A stretch of 36,255 bases of DNA from Blautia sp. (GTDB taxonomy: Bacteria; Bacillota; Clostridia; Lachnospirales; Lachnospiraceae): positions 1 to 36,255 of the forward strand of contig JARIAQ010000008.1 in the NCBI GenBank assembly GCA_029257775.1, in the 5' to 3' direction. A program made the translations under genes and the position numbers. Numbering within the stretch: the first letter of the stretch is position 1; every line of letters starts with the position of its first letter. The notes below the pieces were generated by a model. That model was not told where the DNA came from, ran no database searches, and was given only the letters and a program-made list of their open reading frames with translations. Of this stretch, positions 8,238-15,101 are shown in pieces.

Positions 8238-9722
8238 ATGATTATGCGTTCATGTGGAATACTTCTTCATATTACCAGTATTCCCTCTAAATTTGGAATT
8301 GGAACATTGGGAAAAGAAGCTTTTGAATTTGTGGATTTTTTGAAAGAATCCGGACAGAGGATGTGGCAAATTTTGCCCGTTGGTCCTACTTCCAAAGGAG
8401 ATTCTCCTTATCAGTCTTTTTCATCATTTGCAGGTAATCCATTGCTGATAGATTTGGAAAGATTAATAGAATTAGGATTACTCAGTTATGAAAAGGTAGA
8501 AGCAGTAGATTTTGGAGAAAATACAGAAAGAGTGGATTATGAGAAGCAATTTTTGAATAAATATCCACTTTTATATGATGCATTTCAGGTTTTTAAAGAG
8601 CAGGATAATTGGACAGAATATCATGAATTCTGTAATCGTCAAAAAGAATGGCTGCAAGATTATGCTCTATTTATGGCTTTAAAGTATTATTTTAACCAAA
8701 AACCTTGGAGTCAATGGGATGAAGATATAAAAAGAAGAGATTTATCGGCAATTAAAAAATATGAAAAATTATTGAAAGATGATATAGAATACTGGAAATT
8801 TATTCAGTTTTTGTTTGATTGTCAATGGCGAGAATTAAAAGAGTATGCTAATTTGCAGAATATTAAAATAATAGGTGATATTCCTATTTATTTATCTTAT
8901 GATAGTGTAGAGGTATGGACTCAGCCAGAAATATTTGAGTTGGATGAAGATTTAAATCCGAAGAGAGTAGCAGGATATCCTCCAGATGATACGTTTTCAA
9001 AAACAGGACAATTATGGGGAAACCCTCTTTATTGTTGGGATGTTATGAGGCAGGATGGATATAAATGGTGGATTAACCGGATTCGCTTTTCTTTGGAACT
9101 ATACGATGTTTTGCGCATTGATCATTTTCGAGGATTTGATAGTTATTATGCTGTTCCTTTTAAAGATAAAACAGCAGAGCATGGTGAATGGTGCCCGGGA
9201 CCAGGAAAAGAATTATTTAAAGCTATTAAATCGGTGTTGGGTGATCTTCCTATTATTGCGGAGGATTTAGGACTGAAAACGGAAAATGTAAAAGAAATGT
9301 TGGATTATAGTGGGTATCCGGGAATGAATGTAATGGAGTATGCTTTTTCCGGTGAAGAAGAGAGTGATGATATGCCCCATAATTTTAAAAAAAATAGTGT
9401 AACCTATTTGGGGACTCATGATAATGATACGTGTCTTGGATATCTAAAAAACCAAAGTGAGGATTCTTTGCAATTTATTCAAAAATATTTAGGTACTTCA
9501 GACGTTATATCCAGCGTATGGGGTATGATTCGCTCTGCGTATGCATCGGTATCTGAATTAGTGGTTATTCAAATGCAGGATTTTTTAGAATTGGGATCAG
9601 AATCTCGAATGAATTATCCATCAACTTTATCGGGAAACTGGACTTGGAGAATGAAAAAAGAAGATTTGAATCATGAATTAGCTATGCGAATAAAGGAATT
9701 AGCTTCGGTATATTTTCGGTAA
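8238..9722 (+). CDS. malQ: 4-alpha-glucanotransferase (amylomaltase), GH77
   Basis: This cytoplasmic enzyme of 494 residues transfers maltosyl units between malto-oligosaccharides, releasing glucose and making longer chains for phosphorylase. GH77 signatures are complete: GQRMWQILPVGPT near residue 35, GDIPIYLSYDSVEVW, RIDHFRGFDSYYAVP with nucleophile D295, IIAEDLG with acid/base E342, and THDNDT with D395; these match the spacing of the Thermus enzyme. AAGGAG lies five bases before the ATG at 8238. It closes the maltodextrin operon, 14 bases after the second permease, and is followed by a strong terminator. Confidence 0.95.
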   Translation: MIMRSCGILLHITSIPSKFGIGTLGKEAFEFVDFLKESGQRMWQILPVGPTSKGDSPYQSFSSFAGNPLLIDLERLIELGLLSYEKVEAVDFGENTERVDYEKQFLNKYPLLYDAFQVFKEQDNWTEYHEFCNRQKEWLQDYALFMALKYYFNQKPWSQWDEDIKRRDLSAIKKYEKLLKDDIEYWKFIQFLFDCQWRELKEYANLQNIKIIGDIPIYLSYDSVEVWTQPEIFELDEDLNPKRVAGYPPDDTFSKTGQLWGNPLYCWDVMRQDGYKWWINRIRFSLELYDVLRIDHFRGFDSYYAVPFKDKTAEHGEWCPGPGKELFKAIKSVLGDLPIIAEDLGLKTENVKEMLDYSGYPGMNVMEYAFSGEEESDDMPHNFKKNSVTYLGTHDNDTCLGYLKNQSEDSLQFIQKYLGTSDVISSVWGMIRSAYASVSELVVIQMQDFLELGSESRMNYPSTLSGNWTWRMKKEDLNHELAMRIKELASVYFR

Positions 9723-9740
9723 TTTTAAATTGATGTATTC

Positions 9741-9784
9741 GGCCAGATTAGATTAGTAAGAGAATCTAATCTGGTCGAGTTTTT
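9741..9784 (+). terminator. Rho-independent terminator of the maltodextrin operon
   Basis: A 14-bp stem (9741-9754 with 9763-9776, one G-U pair) is closed by an 8-base loop and followed by GAGTTTTTATTT. Confidence 0.85.
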
Positions 9785-9804
9785 ATTTGGATAAGAAAAA
9801 GAAG

Positions 9805-9840
9805 GTCAATATTGACAAATATTTTAGATTTTCTTACAAT
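9805..9840 (+). promoter_or_regulatory. ygbA promoter with palindrome on the -35
   Basis: TTGACA (9812-9817) and TACAAT (9835-9840) are spaced by 17 bases, a very strong promoter. The -35 is embedded in a perfect 12-bp palindrome GTCAATATTGAC (9805-9816). The GTTAG-type box at 9841 begins directly after the -10. Confidence 0.8.
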
Positions 9841-9858
9841 AGTTAGTGTTCTCTAATT
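9841..9858. promoter_or_regulatory. GTTAG-N6-CTAA box 1 (ygbA)
   Basis: AGTTAG-TGTTCT-CTAATT is an inverted repeat with one mismatch, placed on the transcription start of the ygbA promoter. It has the same half-site and six-base centre as the zupT palindrome. Confidence 0.65.
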
Positions 9859-9886
9859 ATAAAAGAGAGCTATTTTTTGCATGATT

Positions 9887-9904
9887 AGTTAGAAAATGCT
9901 AACT
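9887..9904. promoter_or_regulatory. GTTAG-N6-CTAAC box 2 (ygbA leader)
   Basis: AGTTAG-AAAATG-CTAACT is a perfect 6+6 inverted repeat, 46 bases after box 1 and 38 bases before the ygbA start codon. Two boxes in tandem suggest cooperative repression. Confidence 0.65.
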
Positions 9905-9942
9905 TATGAAATGGAAATAATAGAAAAATAGGAGAATTTGTC

Positions 9943-10272
9943 ATGAAAGATTTGAATAGAAAGCGGGAAAATGAGATTAATGTAGTTGGCCAAATGATTC
10001 ATATTTATTGTAAAGGGAAACATGGTAGGAAAGAGTTGTGTCCAGAATGTCAGGAACTTTATGATTATGCGGTACAACGAGTGAATCACTGTCCTTTTAT
10101 GGAGACAAAAACCTTTTGCTCCAACTGTAAGGTTCATTGTTATAAACCAGTGTATCGAGAAAAAATTAAAGAAGTTATGCGCTATGCAGGGCCTCGAATG
10201 CTTTTTGTGCATCCGGTTATGGCAATCAAACATGTAATAGAGATGCAGAAAGAGAAAAGAAAACAGAAGTAA
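9943..10272 (+). CDS. ygbA: YgbA family protein (nitrous oxide-stimulated promoter family)
   Basis: This encodes 109 residues and matches the YgbA/PF11756 pattern well: IYCKGKHG, LCPECQELYDYAVQR, HCPF, then CSNCKVHCYKP and MRYAGPRMLFVHP. Eight Cys (C23, C33, C36, C50, C59, C62, C66 and others in register) suggest Fe-S or Zn binding. In enterobacteria ygbA belongs to the NsrR/Fur-controlled response to nitric oxide and iron, but its biochemical role is not settled. AGGAG precedes the ATG. Here it is the first gene before a DtxR/NEAT-like regulator and a heme importer, under a promoter with GTTAG boxes, which fits an iron- or heme-responsive setting. Confidence 0.9.
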   Translation: MKDLNRKRENEINVVGQMIHIYCKGKHGRKELCPECQELYDYAVQRVNHCPFMETKTFCSNCKVHCYKPVYREKIKEVMRYAGPRMLFVHPVMAIKHVIEMQKEKRKQK

Positions 10273-10295
10273 TTGGGATAGGGAGGTAAGTGCGT

Positions 10296-11075
10296 GTGTC
10301 AAATTTACAGGAAATGTTACGGCTTAGAGTATTACTGGCTTTTTTAAAAGAAGATGAAAGTTGTACAGTTATGGGGATTTCCCGTAGTTTAAATGAAACG
10401 AAACAGAATATTAGCAGAACCATTATTATGCTGGAACAAGAAGGAATGGTGGATAGGAAAGATATAAGACATCCAATACTTACAGAGCAGGGACGGAATA
10501 CGGCAAAGTTATATTCGCAAAAAATGGAAATTGGAATGCAGTTTCTAAATGGAGAAGGCGTAAGTATGGAAAATGCCAGAAAAGATGCCTGTTACTGGGC
10601 CATTCATAATACAGAAGAGACCATGGATATTTTTCGGAAATGTGAGGAGAAGAATGAAGTAAAGAGGCAGATGAAATCAAAACCTTGCTTTTCAGGAACT
10701 ACTTTTATTAAAAATTTAAAAGATGGGGTTTATCATTTTCCTTTTTTTATACATGGTGGAACTGATATTGCCATTAATAAATGTTTTGAACATCCGTGTG
10801 TCTGTCATGTAGAAAATGGAAACGGAAGTATTCTGGTAAGGCTTTTACAAAATGAGAAGCAAAAAATAAAAACAATACAATATTTTGATCATGGTATTTA
10901 TATATCACTTGAGAAAAGTGGGGATATTTTTTCTTTCCCAGTGGAAATATTAGAATTTGTGAACTTTGGTGAGGGGCAAGGACAGGTTATTTATGGGACA
11001 GCTTATCTGAAAATACAATGTGAGTATCTGGGAGAAAAACAAGAAAAAAACGTGATGTTTACAATTATTTTATAA
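10296..11075 (+). CDS. DtxR-like winged-helix regulator with C-terminal NEAT-like domain
   Basis: This encodes 259 residues in two parts. Residues 1-70 look like a DtxR/MntR winged helix (GISRSLNETKQNISRTIIML, then LTEQGR), and 70-115 like the DtxR dimerization region, including DAC-Y-W at 97-101. Aligned by eye to DtxR, metal ligands H79, E83, H98, E105 and H106 fall on M77, M81, R95, A102 and I103; only the Cys (C99) remains. From residue ~140 the chain resembles the NEAT domains of the next gene: NLKDGVYHF against NLKDGIYEV, HVENG against RVENG, FSFP, and a closing AYLKIQCEY. It contains a Cys/His patch HPCVCH (166-171). There is no signal peptide, so it should be cytosolic. GTG at 10296 is preferred: GGGAGG ends nine bases before it but only three before the GTG at 10290. 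A role as heme- or iron-responsive regulator is inferred. Confidence 0.75.
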   Translation: MSNLQEMLRLRVLLAFLKEDESCTVMGISRSLNETKQNISRTIIMLEQEGMVDRKDIRHPILTEQGRNTAKLYSQKMEIGMQFLNGEGVSMENARKDACYWAIHNTEETMDIFRKCEEKNEVKRQMKSKPCFSGTTFIKNLKDGVYHFPFFIHGGTDIAINKCFEHPCVCHVENGNGSILVRLLQNEKQKIKTIQYFDHGIYISLEKSGDIFSFPVEILEFVNFGEGQGQVIYGTAYLKIQCEYLGEKQEKNVMFTIIL

Positions 11076-11096
11076 GAAAGTCGCAAAAACAGGACA
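11074..11096 (+). repeat. Direct repeat copy 1, upstream of the NEAT operon
   Basis: These 23 bases begin AAGAAAGTCGCA at the stop codon of the regulator gene and match the copy at 11151-11173 at 20 of 23 positions. The two lie 77 bases apart in the gap before the wall NEAT gene and may be protein-binding sites. Confidence 0.6.
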
Positions 11097-11150
11097 GAGG
11101 AGATTCTAAGAATTTATGCAATCTGAATAGGATACTAGGAATAATATAGG

Positions 11151-11173
11151 AAGAAAGTCGCAGAAATACGACA
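11151..11173 (+). repeat. Direct repeat copy 2, upstream of the NEAT operon
   Basis: This is the second copy of the 23-base element. It contains a small inverted repeat, GTCG-CAGAAATA-CGAC; copy 1 keeps the left arm and part of the right. No clear vegetative promoter was found in 11076-11304, although TTGCTA (11176) and TATGAT (11201) lie 19 bases apart. Confidence 0.6.
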
Positions 11174-11254
11174 AATTGCTATGTGAAAAATAAAAAAAAT
11201 TATGATACTCTGAGTTTGCTTAGAAAATAACTAAAGCATTTTTTTTAGTGCATA

Positions 11255-11272
11255 AGTTAGTTAATACTAATG
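11255..11272. promoter_or_regulatory. GTTAG-N6-CTAA box upstream of the NEAT operon
   Basis: AGTTAG-TTAATA-CTAATG keeps the left half exactly and CTAA of the right half, at the same six-base spacing as at zupT and ygbA. It is 33 bases before the start codon at 11305 and is flanked by TGCAT on both sides. Confidence 0.5.
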
Positions 11273-11304
11273 CATGAATAGAACCATAAGGGAGGAATTA
11301 CAAC

Positions 11305-13401
11305 ATGAGAAACGTTAAAAGATTTTTGAAACGTGGACTTGCAAGTGCACTTGCAGTTGTTATGATGATGGGAAACAGTGCACTGTATGTATCTGCAGCA
11401 GAATCATCAGAGGCTGGAAAATATAATGTTCCAGTAAAAAATCTGGAAAGTGGAGCGCCGATATCTGCTGTAAATGAAGCTTTTAAAAACGCTTTTGGAA
11501 CAAATGTGTTATTAGAAGTTAAGGACGATGGAACAAAGACAGCAACTGTTCAATTACAGCATATGATTATTAATATCATGGGTGAATACCATGCAAACAT
11601 AAAAACTATTGAGAATGCACAGTACACTAAAACTAAGATAGAAAAAGTGTCCAAGACATTTGGAGATCCAACAACAGAAGATATTGAAGTGCCGTCAGAG
11701 GCAATTATTACATTGCCCCAGCCAGATCAAAATGGTGGATATCCTATTACACTTACAGTAGATTTTATGGATAATTTTATGGGAGGAGGCAATCCTTATC
11801 CAACAGAAGTAACATTGACTTTAGATATGGATCGAGCAGAAGCAACACCTGCAGATTATTCAAAGGTTGATGCCGCTCTTGCAAAGGTACCTTCTGATTT
11901 GACTGGATTTACAGAAGAATCTGTGACGAAATTAAATGATGTAGTTGGTAAAGTAGATCGAACATTAAAATCCAATCAACAGAAATTAGTAGATCAGATG
12001 GCAGTAGATATTGAAGAAGCAATTAAAGGATTGCAGAAAAAACCAGAGCCAAGCCCAGAACCAAATCCAGAGCCAAATCCAGACCAAAAACCACAGGAAT
12101 TAGCAGATGGTGTGTATAAAATTCCAGTAGCTCTTTGGAATGCAACAAGTGATCAGCCATCTATGGCAGCATCTGCTTTTGATGAAATGGCAAAGGTTCG
12201 TGTAGAAAACGGAAAAGCAGTTATGTATGTTTCTACAAAACCAATGTCTTTAGGACCAATTGTTGCAAGTTTACAGGAAATGAAAGTTTATGATTTAAAT
12301 GATAATTATGAGGATGCAGTGGTAGAAGAAAAATCTGAAGATGGAAATCCAACATTATTTTCCTTTACACTTCCACACACACAGGAATATATCAAAGTAA
12401 TGGTTAATCCTCATATTGATATGATGGGAAATAAAGATATTCCTGCAAGAATTAAAGTTAATTATGAAGCAAAAGAAAATATTACTGCAGATTATTCAAA
12501 AGTTGATGCCGCTCTTGCTAAAGTTCCTACAGACTTAAGTGGTTACACAAAAGAATCTGTAGAAAAATTAGAAAAAGCAGTAAATGCAGTAGTAAGATTA
12601 CTTGAAAACAGTCAGCAGTCAGAAGTGGATCAGATGGCAGCAGATATTGAAGAAGCAATTAAAGGCTTAGAGAAAAAACCAACAGAACCACAGAAACCAA
12701 CAGAACCACAAAAACCAACAGAACCACAAAAACCAACAGAACCACAGAAACCAGCAGAACCACAGAAACCAGCAGAACCACAGAAACCTTCAGAAAGTGA
12801 AGTGTTAGATAAGAATAATCTTAAAGATGGAATTTATGAAGTAGCTGTTGATTTATTTAATGCAACAAAAGATCAGCCATCTATGGCAGCACAGTCTTTA
12901 TTAAGCCCAGCAAAAATTGTTGTAAAAAATGGCGTAAAGACAATGTATGTTTACACAAAACCAATGACATTTGGAAGTATTACAGCAAGCCTTCAGGAAA
13001 TGCGTGTATTTGACAAAAATGGAAATTATAAAGATGCTGTGGTAGCAGAAAGTAAAGATGGAAATCCAACATGTTTTTCATTTGAGCTTCCACATATGGA
13101 TCAGTTTATTGATGTACAGGTAAATCCACATGTAGAAATGATGGGAAATCAGTTTTTAGATGCAAGAATTCGTGTTCAATATAATACATTAACTCAGATT
13201 TCAAAAGATCCACAGGATGCATCTATAAATGTTGTAAAACCTAGTTCATCAAGTGTGAAACCAGGCAGTTCCTCAACAAATTCAAAAACAAATCCAAAAA
13301 CAGGAGATTCTTCTGAAGTTGCATTATATATGAGTCTTATCTTTGTGTCAGCTGCATTGACTTTGACAGTGTATAGAAGAAGAACTCATAAGGAGAAATA
13401 A
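11305..13401 (+). CDS. Cell-wall-anchored protein with three NEAT domains and two FIVAR domains
   Basis: This encodes 698 residues. The order is signal peptide (1-31, cut near YVSA-A); NEAT1 ~38-177; FIVAR ~183-244; Pro/Glu linker; NEAT2 ~266-389; FIVAR ~396-457; six PTEPQK/PAEPQK repeats; NEAT3 ~506-628; Ser-rich stretch; sorting motif NPKTG at 663-667; membrane helix; basic tail RRRTHKEK. NEAT domains bind heme at Gram-positive surfaces. The canonical Y-x-x-x-Y of the last strands is not seen; NEAT2 and NEAT3 instead share PSMAA (M287, M527) and VNPHxxMMGN (M373/M374, M612/M613), suggesting Met ligands. NEAT1 is divergent. GGAGG precedes the ATG. It is first in the heme-relay operon, and the next gene begins two bases after its stop. 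Sortase attachment to the wall is inferred from the NPKTG motif. Confidence 0.9.
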   Translation: MRNVKRFLKRGLASALAVVMMMGNSALYVSAAESSEAGKYNVPVKNLESGAPISAVNEAFKNAFGTNVLLEVKDDGTKTATVQLQHMIINIMGEYHANIKTIENAQYTKTKIEKVSKTFGDPTTEDIEVPSEAIITLPQPDQNGGYPITLTVDFMDNFMGGGNPYPTEVTLTLDMDRAEATPADYSKVDAALAKVPSDLTGFTEESVTKLNDVVGKVDRTLKSNQQKLVDQMAVDIEEAIKGLQKKPEPSPEPNPEPNPDQKPQELADGVYKIPVALWNATSDQPSMAASAFDEMAKVRVENGKAVMYVSTKPMSLGPIVASLQEMKVYDLNDNYEDAVVEEKSEDGNPTLFSFTLPHTQEYIKVMVNPHIDMMGNKDIPARIKVNYEAKENITADYSKVDAALAKVPTDLSGYTKESVEKLEKAVNAVVRLLENSQQSEVDQMAADIEEAIKGLEKKPTEPQKPTEPQKPTEPQKPTEPQKPAEPQKPAEPQKPSESEVLDKNNLKDGIYEVAVDLFNATKDQPSMAAQSLLSPAKIVVKNGVKTMYVYTKPMTFGSITASLQEMRVFDKNGNYKDAVVAESKDGNPTCFSFELPHMDQFIDVQVNPHVEMMGNQFLDARIRVQYNTLTQISKDPQDASINVVKPSSSSVKPGSSSTNSKTNPKTGDSSEVALYMSLIFVSAALTLTVYRRRTHKEK
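12679..12786 (+). repeat. Six tandem 18-bp units encoding PTEPQK / PAEPQK
   Basis: The unit CCAACAGAACCACAGAAA occurs six times with few changes and is followed by a degenerate seventh start. It encodes a stiff Pro-rich spacer before NEAT3. Near-identical units make copy-number change by slippage likely. Confidence 0.95.
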
Positions 13402-13403
13402 AA

Positions 13404-14138
13404 ATGAAAAAAATTATCTGTACATTTATGGCATTTACAATGATGATGGTGACACCAATTGTAACAAAGGCCATGGAAAAAGGTGCTTTTGTTGCTGAAG
13501 TAGAAACTTCCTATGCCAATCCAGATACAGGTGTTACTGTAGATGGGGGAACCAATATTGCATTGGGAGACAGCATGTGTGCAAGTATTATGGAAGATCA
13601 GGTACTGATTGAACAAACAGAAGATAAGATGTATGTGACAGCAGGGCTTGGTTTGATGTCAAATGTAAGTGATGTTTCCATGAAAGTGATGAATGCAGAC
13701 GGAGAGTTTAGAGATGTAGAACTGACATTGACAGGATCTTGTGAAAGAGATGGAGATACATGTAACCATTATCGTTTTGAAATGAATCCAGAGGATAAAT
13801 ATTTTAGTCCAGTTATTTTTGTAACTCCTATGGGAAGAAATGTACAGTTTTTTGTGAAAATCAATTATGATTCAGCACAGCCAGGTACTGGGAATTTCGC
13901 CAGTGAGATGATACAGGAAACATCTCAAGAAGTGGAAGAAATTCCAGAAGAAGAAATTGTAGAAGAAGAAAAGGCAGAACCAGAAAAAGTAGAAGAAGAA
14001 AAGCCAGAAGAACCTGTAAAAGAGGCAGAAAAATCTTCTGTTTCAAATTCAAATCCTACAATTTGGATTGGACTGGGCGTATCTGTGGTAGTTCTTGCAG
14101 GAGTAGCAATTTTGATTGTAAAGAAGAAAGGCAAATAA
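13404..14138 (+). CDS. Shp-like membrane-anchored heme-binding protein
   Basis: This encodes 244 residues: signal peptide (1-23), one heme-binding domain (~27-155), an acidic Glu/Pro-rich stalk (~170-212), a membrane helix (~221-239) and tail KKKGK, with no sorting motif. The domain resembles streptococcal Shp: NPDTG-x-x-x-DGG, LGDSMCAS and FVTPMGRNVQFFVKI. Shp binds heme with two methionines; the equivalent residues here would be M58 and M143. C113 and C119 could form a disulfide. In streptococci Shp takes heme from a surface protein and hands it to HtsA; here the upstream neighbour is a wall NEAT protein and the downstream one an HtsA/IsdE-like lipoprotein, the same order of transfer. Similarity was judged by eye from remembered family sequence. 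Confidence 0.85.
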   Translation: MKKIICTFMAFTMMMVTPIVTKAMEKGAFVAEVETSYANPDTGVTVDGGTNIALGDSMCASIMEDQVLIEQTEDKMYVTAGLGLMSNVSDVSMKVMNADGEFRDVELTLTGSCERDGDTCNHYRFEMNPEDKYFSPVIFVTPMGRNVQFFVKINYDSAQPGTGNFASEMIQETSQEVEEIPEEEIVEEEKAEPEKVEEEKPEEPVKEAEKSSVSNSNPTIWIGLGVSVVVLAGVAILIVKKKGK

Positions 14139-14139
14139 G

Positions 14140-15012
14140 ATGAAGAAATTAAAAATTATTTCCCTGCTTTGTGCTTCTGTAATGCTTATGACAGGATGTG
14201 TAGTAAAATCTGGGCCAAAGGATGCAAACGATTCTCAAAGAATTGTGGCAACTTCCGTAGCAACTTGTGAGATTTTAGATAGACTTTCCGTAGATGGGGT
14301 AGTAGGGATTCCGCAAACGGAAAGCTATCAGGTTCCAAAGCGATACGAGGAGGCTACAAAACTTGGCTCCCCCATGGCACCGAATATGGAGATTGTAAAA
14401 TCTTTGAATCCTACAGTAATTCTATCGCCTAATTCTTTAGAAGGAGAATTGAAGCCACAGTATGATGCCATAAATGTAGAATCTTACTTTTTAAATCTGA
14501 AAAGCGTGGAAGGAATGTATCAGTCCATTGAAGATCTTGGGAAAATGTTCCAAAAAGAAGAAGAGGCAGAAAAGTTAGTTCAAGAATTTGAGGCATTTAA
14601 AGAAGAATATGCTGCAAATATTCAGGGGAAAGAAGCACCATCTGTATTGATTTTGATGGGTCTTCCAGGGGCTTATGTAGTAGCGACAGAGAGTAGCTAT
14701 GTAGGCAATCTGGTAAAGCTTGCAGGTGGAGAAAATGTATATGGTGATGGAGAAGGAAAAGACTTTTTAAATGCCAATACAGAGGATATGTTGGAAAAGA
14801 ATCCTGATATTATTTTAAGAACTTCTCATGCAATGCCGGAACAGGTAAAGATTATGTTTGCAGATGAGTTTAAAAATAATGATATTTGGAAACATTTTCA
14901 GGCAGTGCAGAACGATAAAGTGTATGATTTGGATCATGAAAAATTTGGCATGAGTGCCACATTTCGATATCCTGAAGCTTTAGAAGAATTACAGCCAATT
15001 CTTTATCCATAA
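14140..15012 (+). CDS. isdE: Heme ABC transporter substrate-binding lipoprotein (IsdE/HtsA-like)
   Basis: This encodes 290 residues, a class III (helical-backbone) binding protein with lipobox LMTGC (C20). The stretch LGSPMAPNMEIVKSLNPTVI is characteristic of IsdE/HtsA heme receptors, whose heme is bound by one Met and one His; M79 here stands in that Met position and H230 (RTSHAMPEQV) is the likely His. Further family sequence follows at NDIWKHF and FGMSATFRYPEAL. The start codon lies one base after the previous stop. It would receive heme from the Shp-like protein and pass it to the FecCD permease. The downstream gap contains a hairpin that may lower expression of the permease relative to this receptor. 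Confidence 0.92.
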   Translation: MKKLKIISLLCASVMLMTGCVVKSGPKDANDSQRIVATSVATCEILDRLSVDGVVGIPQTESYQVPKRYEEATKLGSPMAPNMEIVKSLNPTVILSPNSLEGELKPQYDAINVESYFLNLKSVEGMYQSIEDLGKMFQKEEEAEKLVQEFEAFKEEYAANIQGKEAPSVLILMGLPGAYVVATESSYVGNLVKLAGGENVYGDGEGKDFLNANTEDMLEKNPDIILRTSHAMPEQVKIMFADEFKNNDIWKHFQAVQNDKVYDLDHEKFGMSATFRYPEALEELQPILYP

Positions 15013-15021
15013 TAAGTAAAA

Positions 15022-15079
15022 AGAAAGGGGCTGTTGCATTAAGGGACAATTAGGTACCTGATGCAACTGCCTCTTTTCT
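15022..15079 (+). terminator. Hairpin between receptor and permease genes (possible leaky terminator)
   Basis: AGAAAGGGGCTGTTGCAT (15022-15039) pairs imperfectly with ATGCAACTGCCTCTTTTCT (15061-15079). The U-rich stretch lies inside the 3' arm and no U-run follows, so strong termination is uncertain. It may act as a partial terminator or an mRNA-stabilising stem within the operon. Confidence 0.55.
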
Positions 15080-15101
15080 GAAATAATAAGGAGGAAGTAG
15101 C

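Noticed and set aside
11220-11234. Another GTTAG-type box, TTAG-AAAATAA-CTAA
   Set aside because: The spacing is seven instead of six and the half-sites are only four bases, so it does not meet the pattern shared by the other sites.
12679-12786. Short regular repeats that might suggest a CRISPR array
   Set aside because: The 18-bp units are contiguous, in frame and without spacers; they encode the PTEPQK linker of a wall protein.
13861-14134. Open frames on the minus strand opposite the acidic stalk of the Shp-like gene
   Set aside because: They are antisense to Glu-rich repeats (GAA codons read as TTC), giving Leu/Phe or Ser-rich low-complexity translations without ribosome sites.
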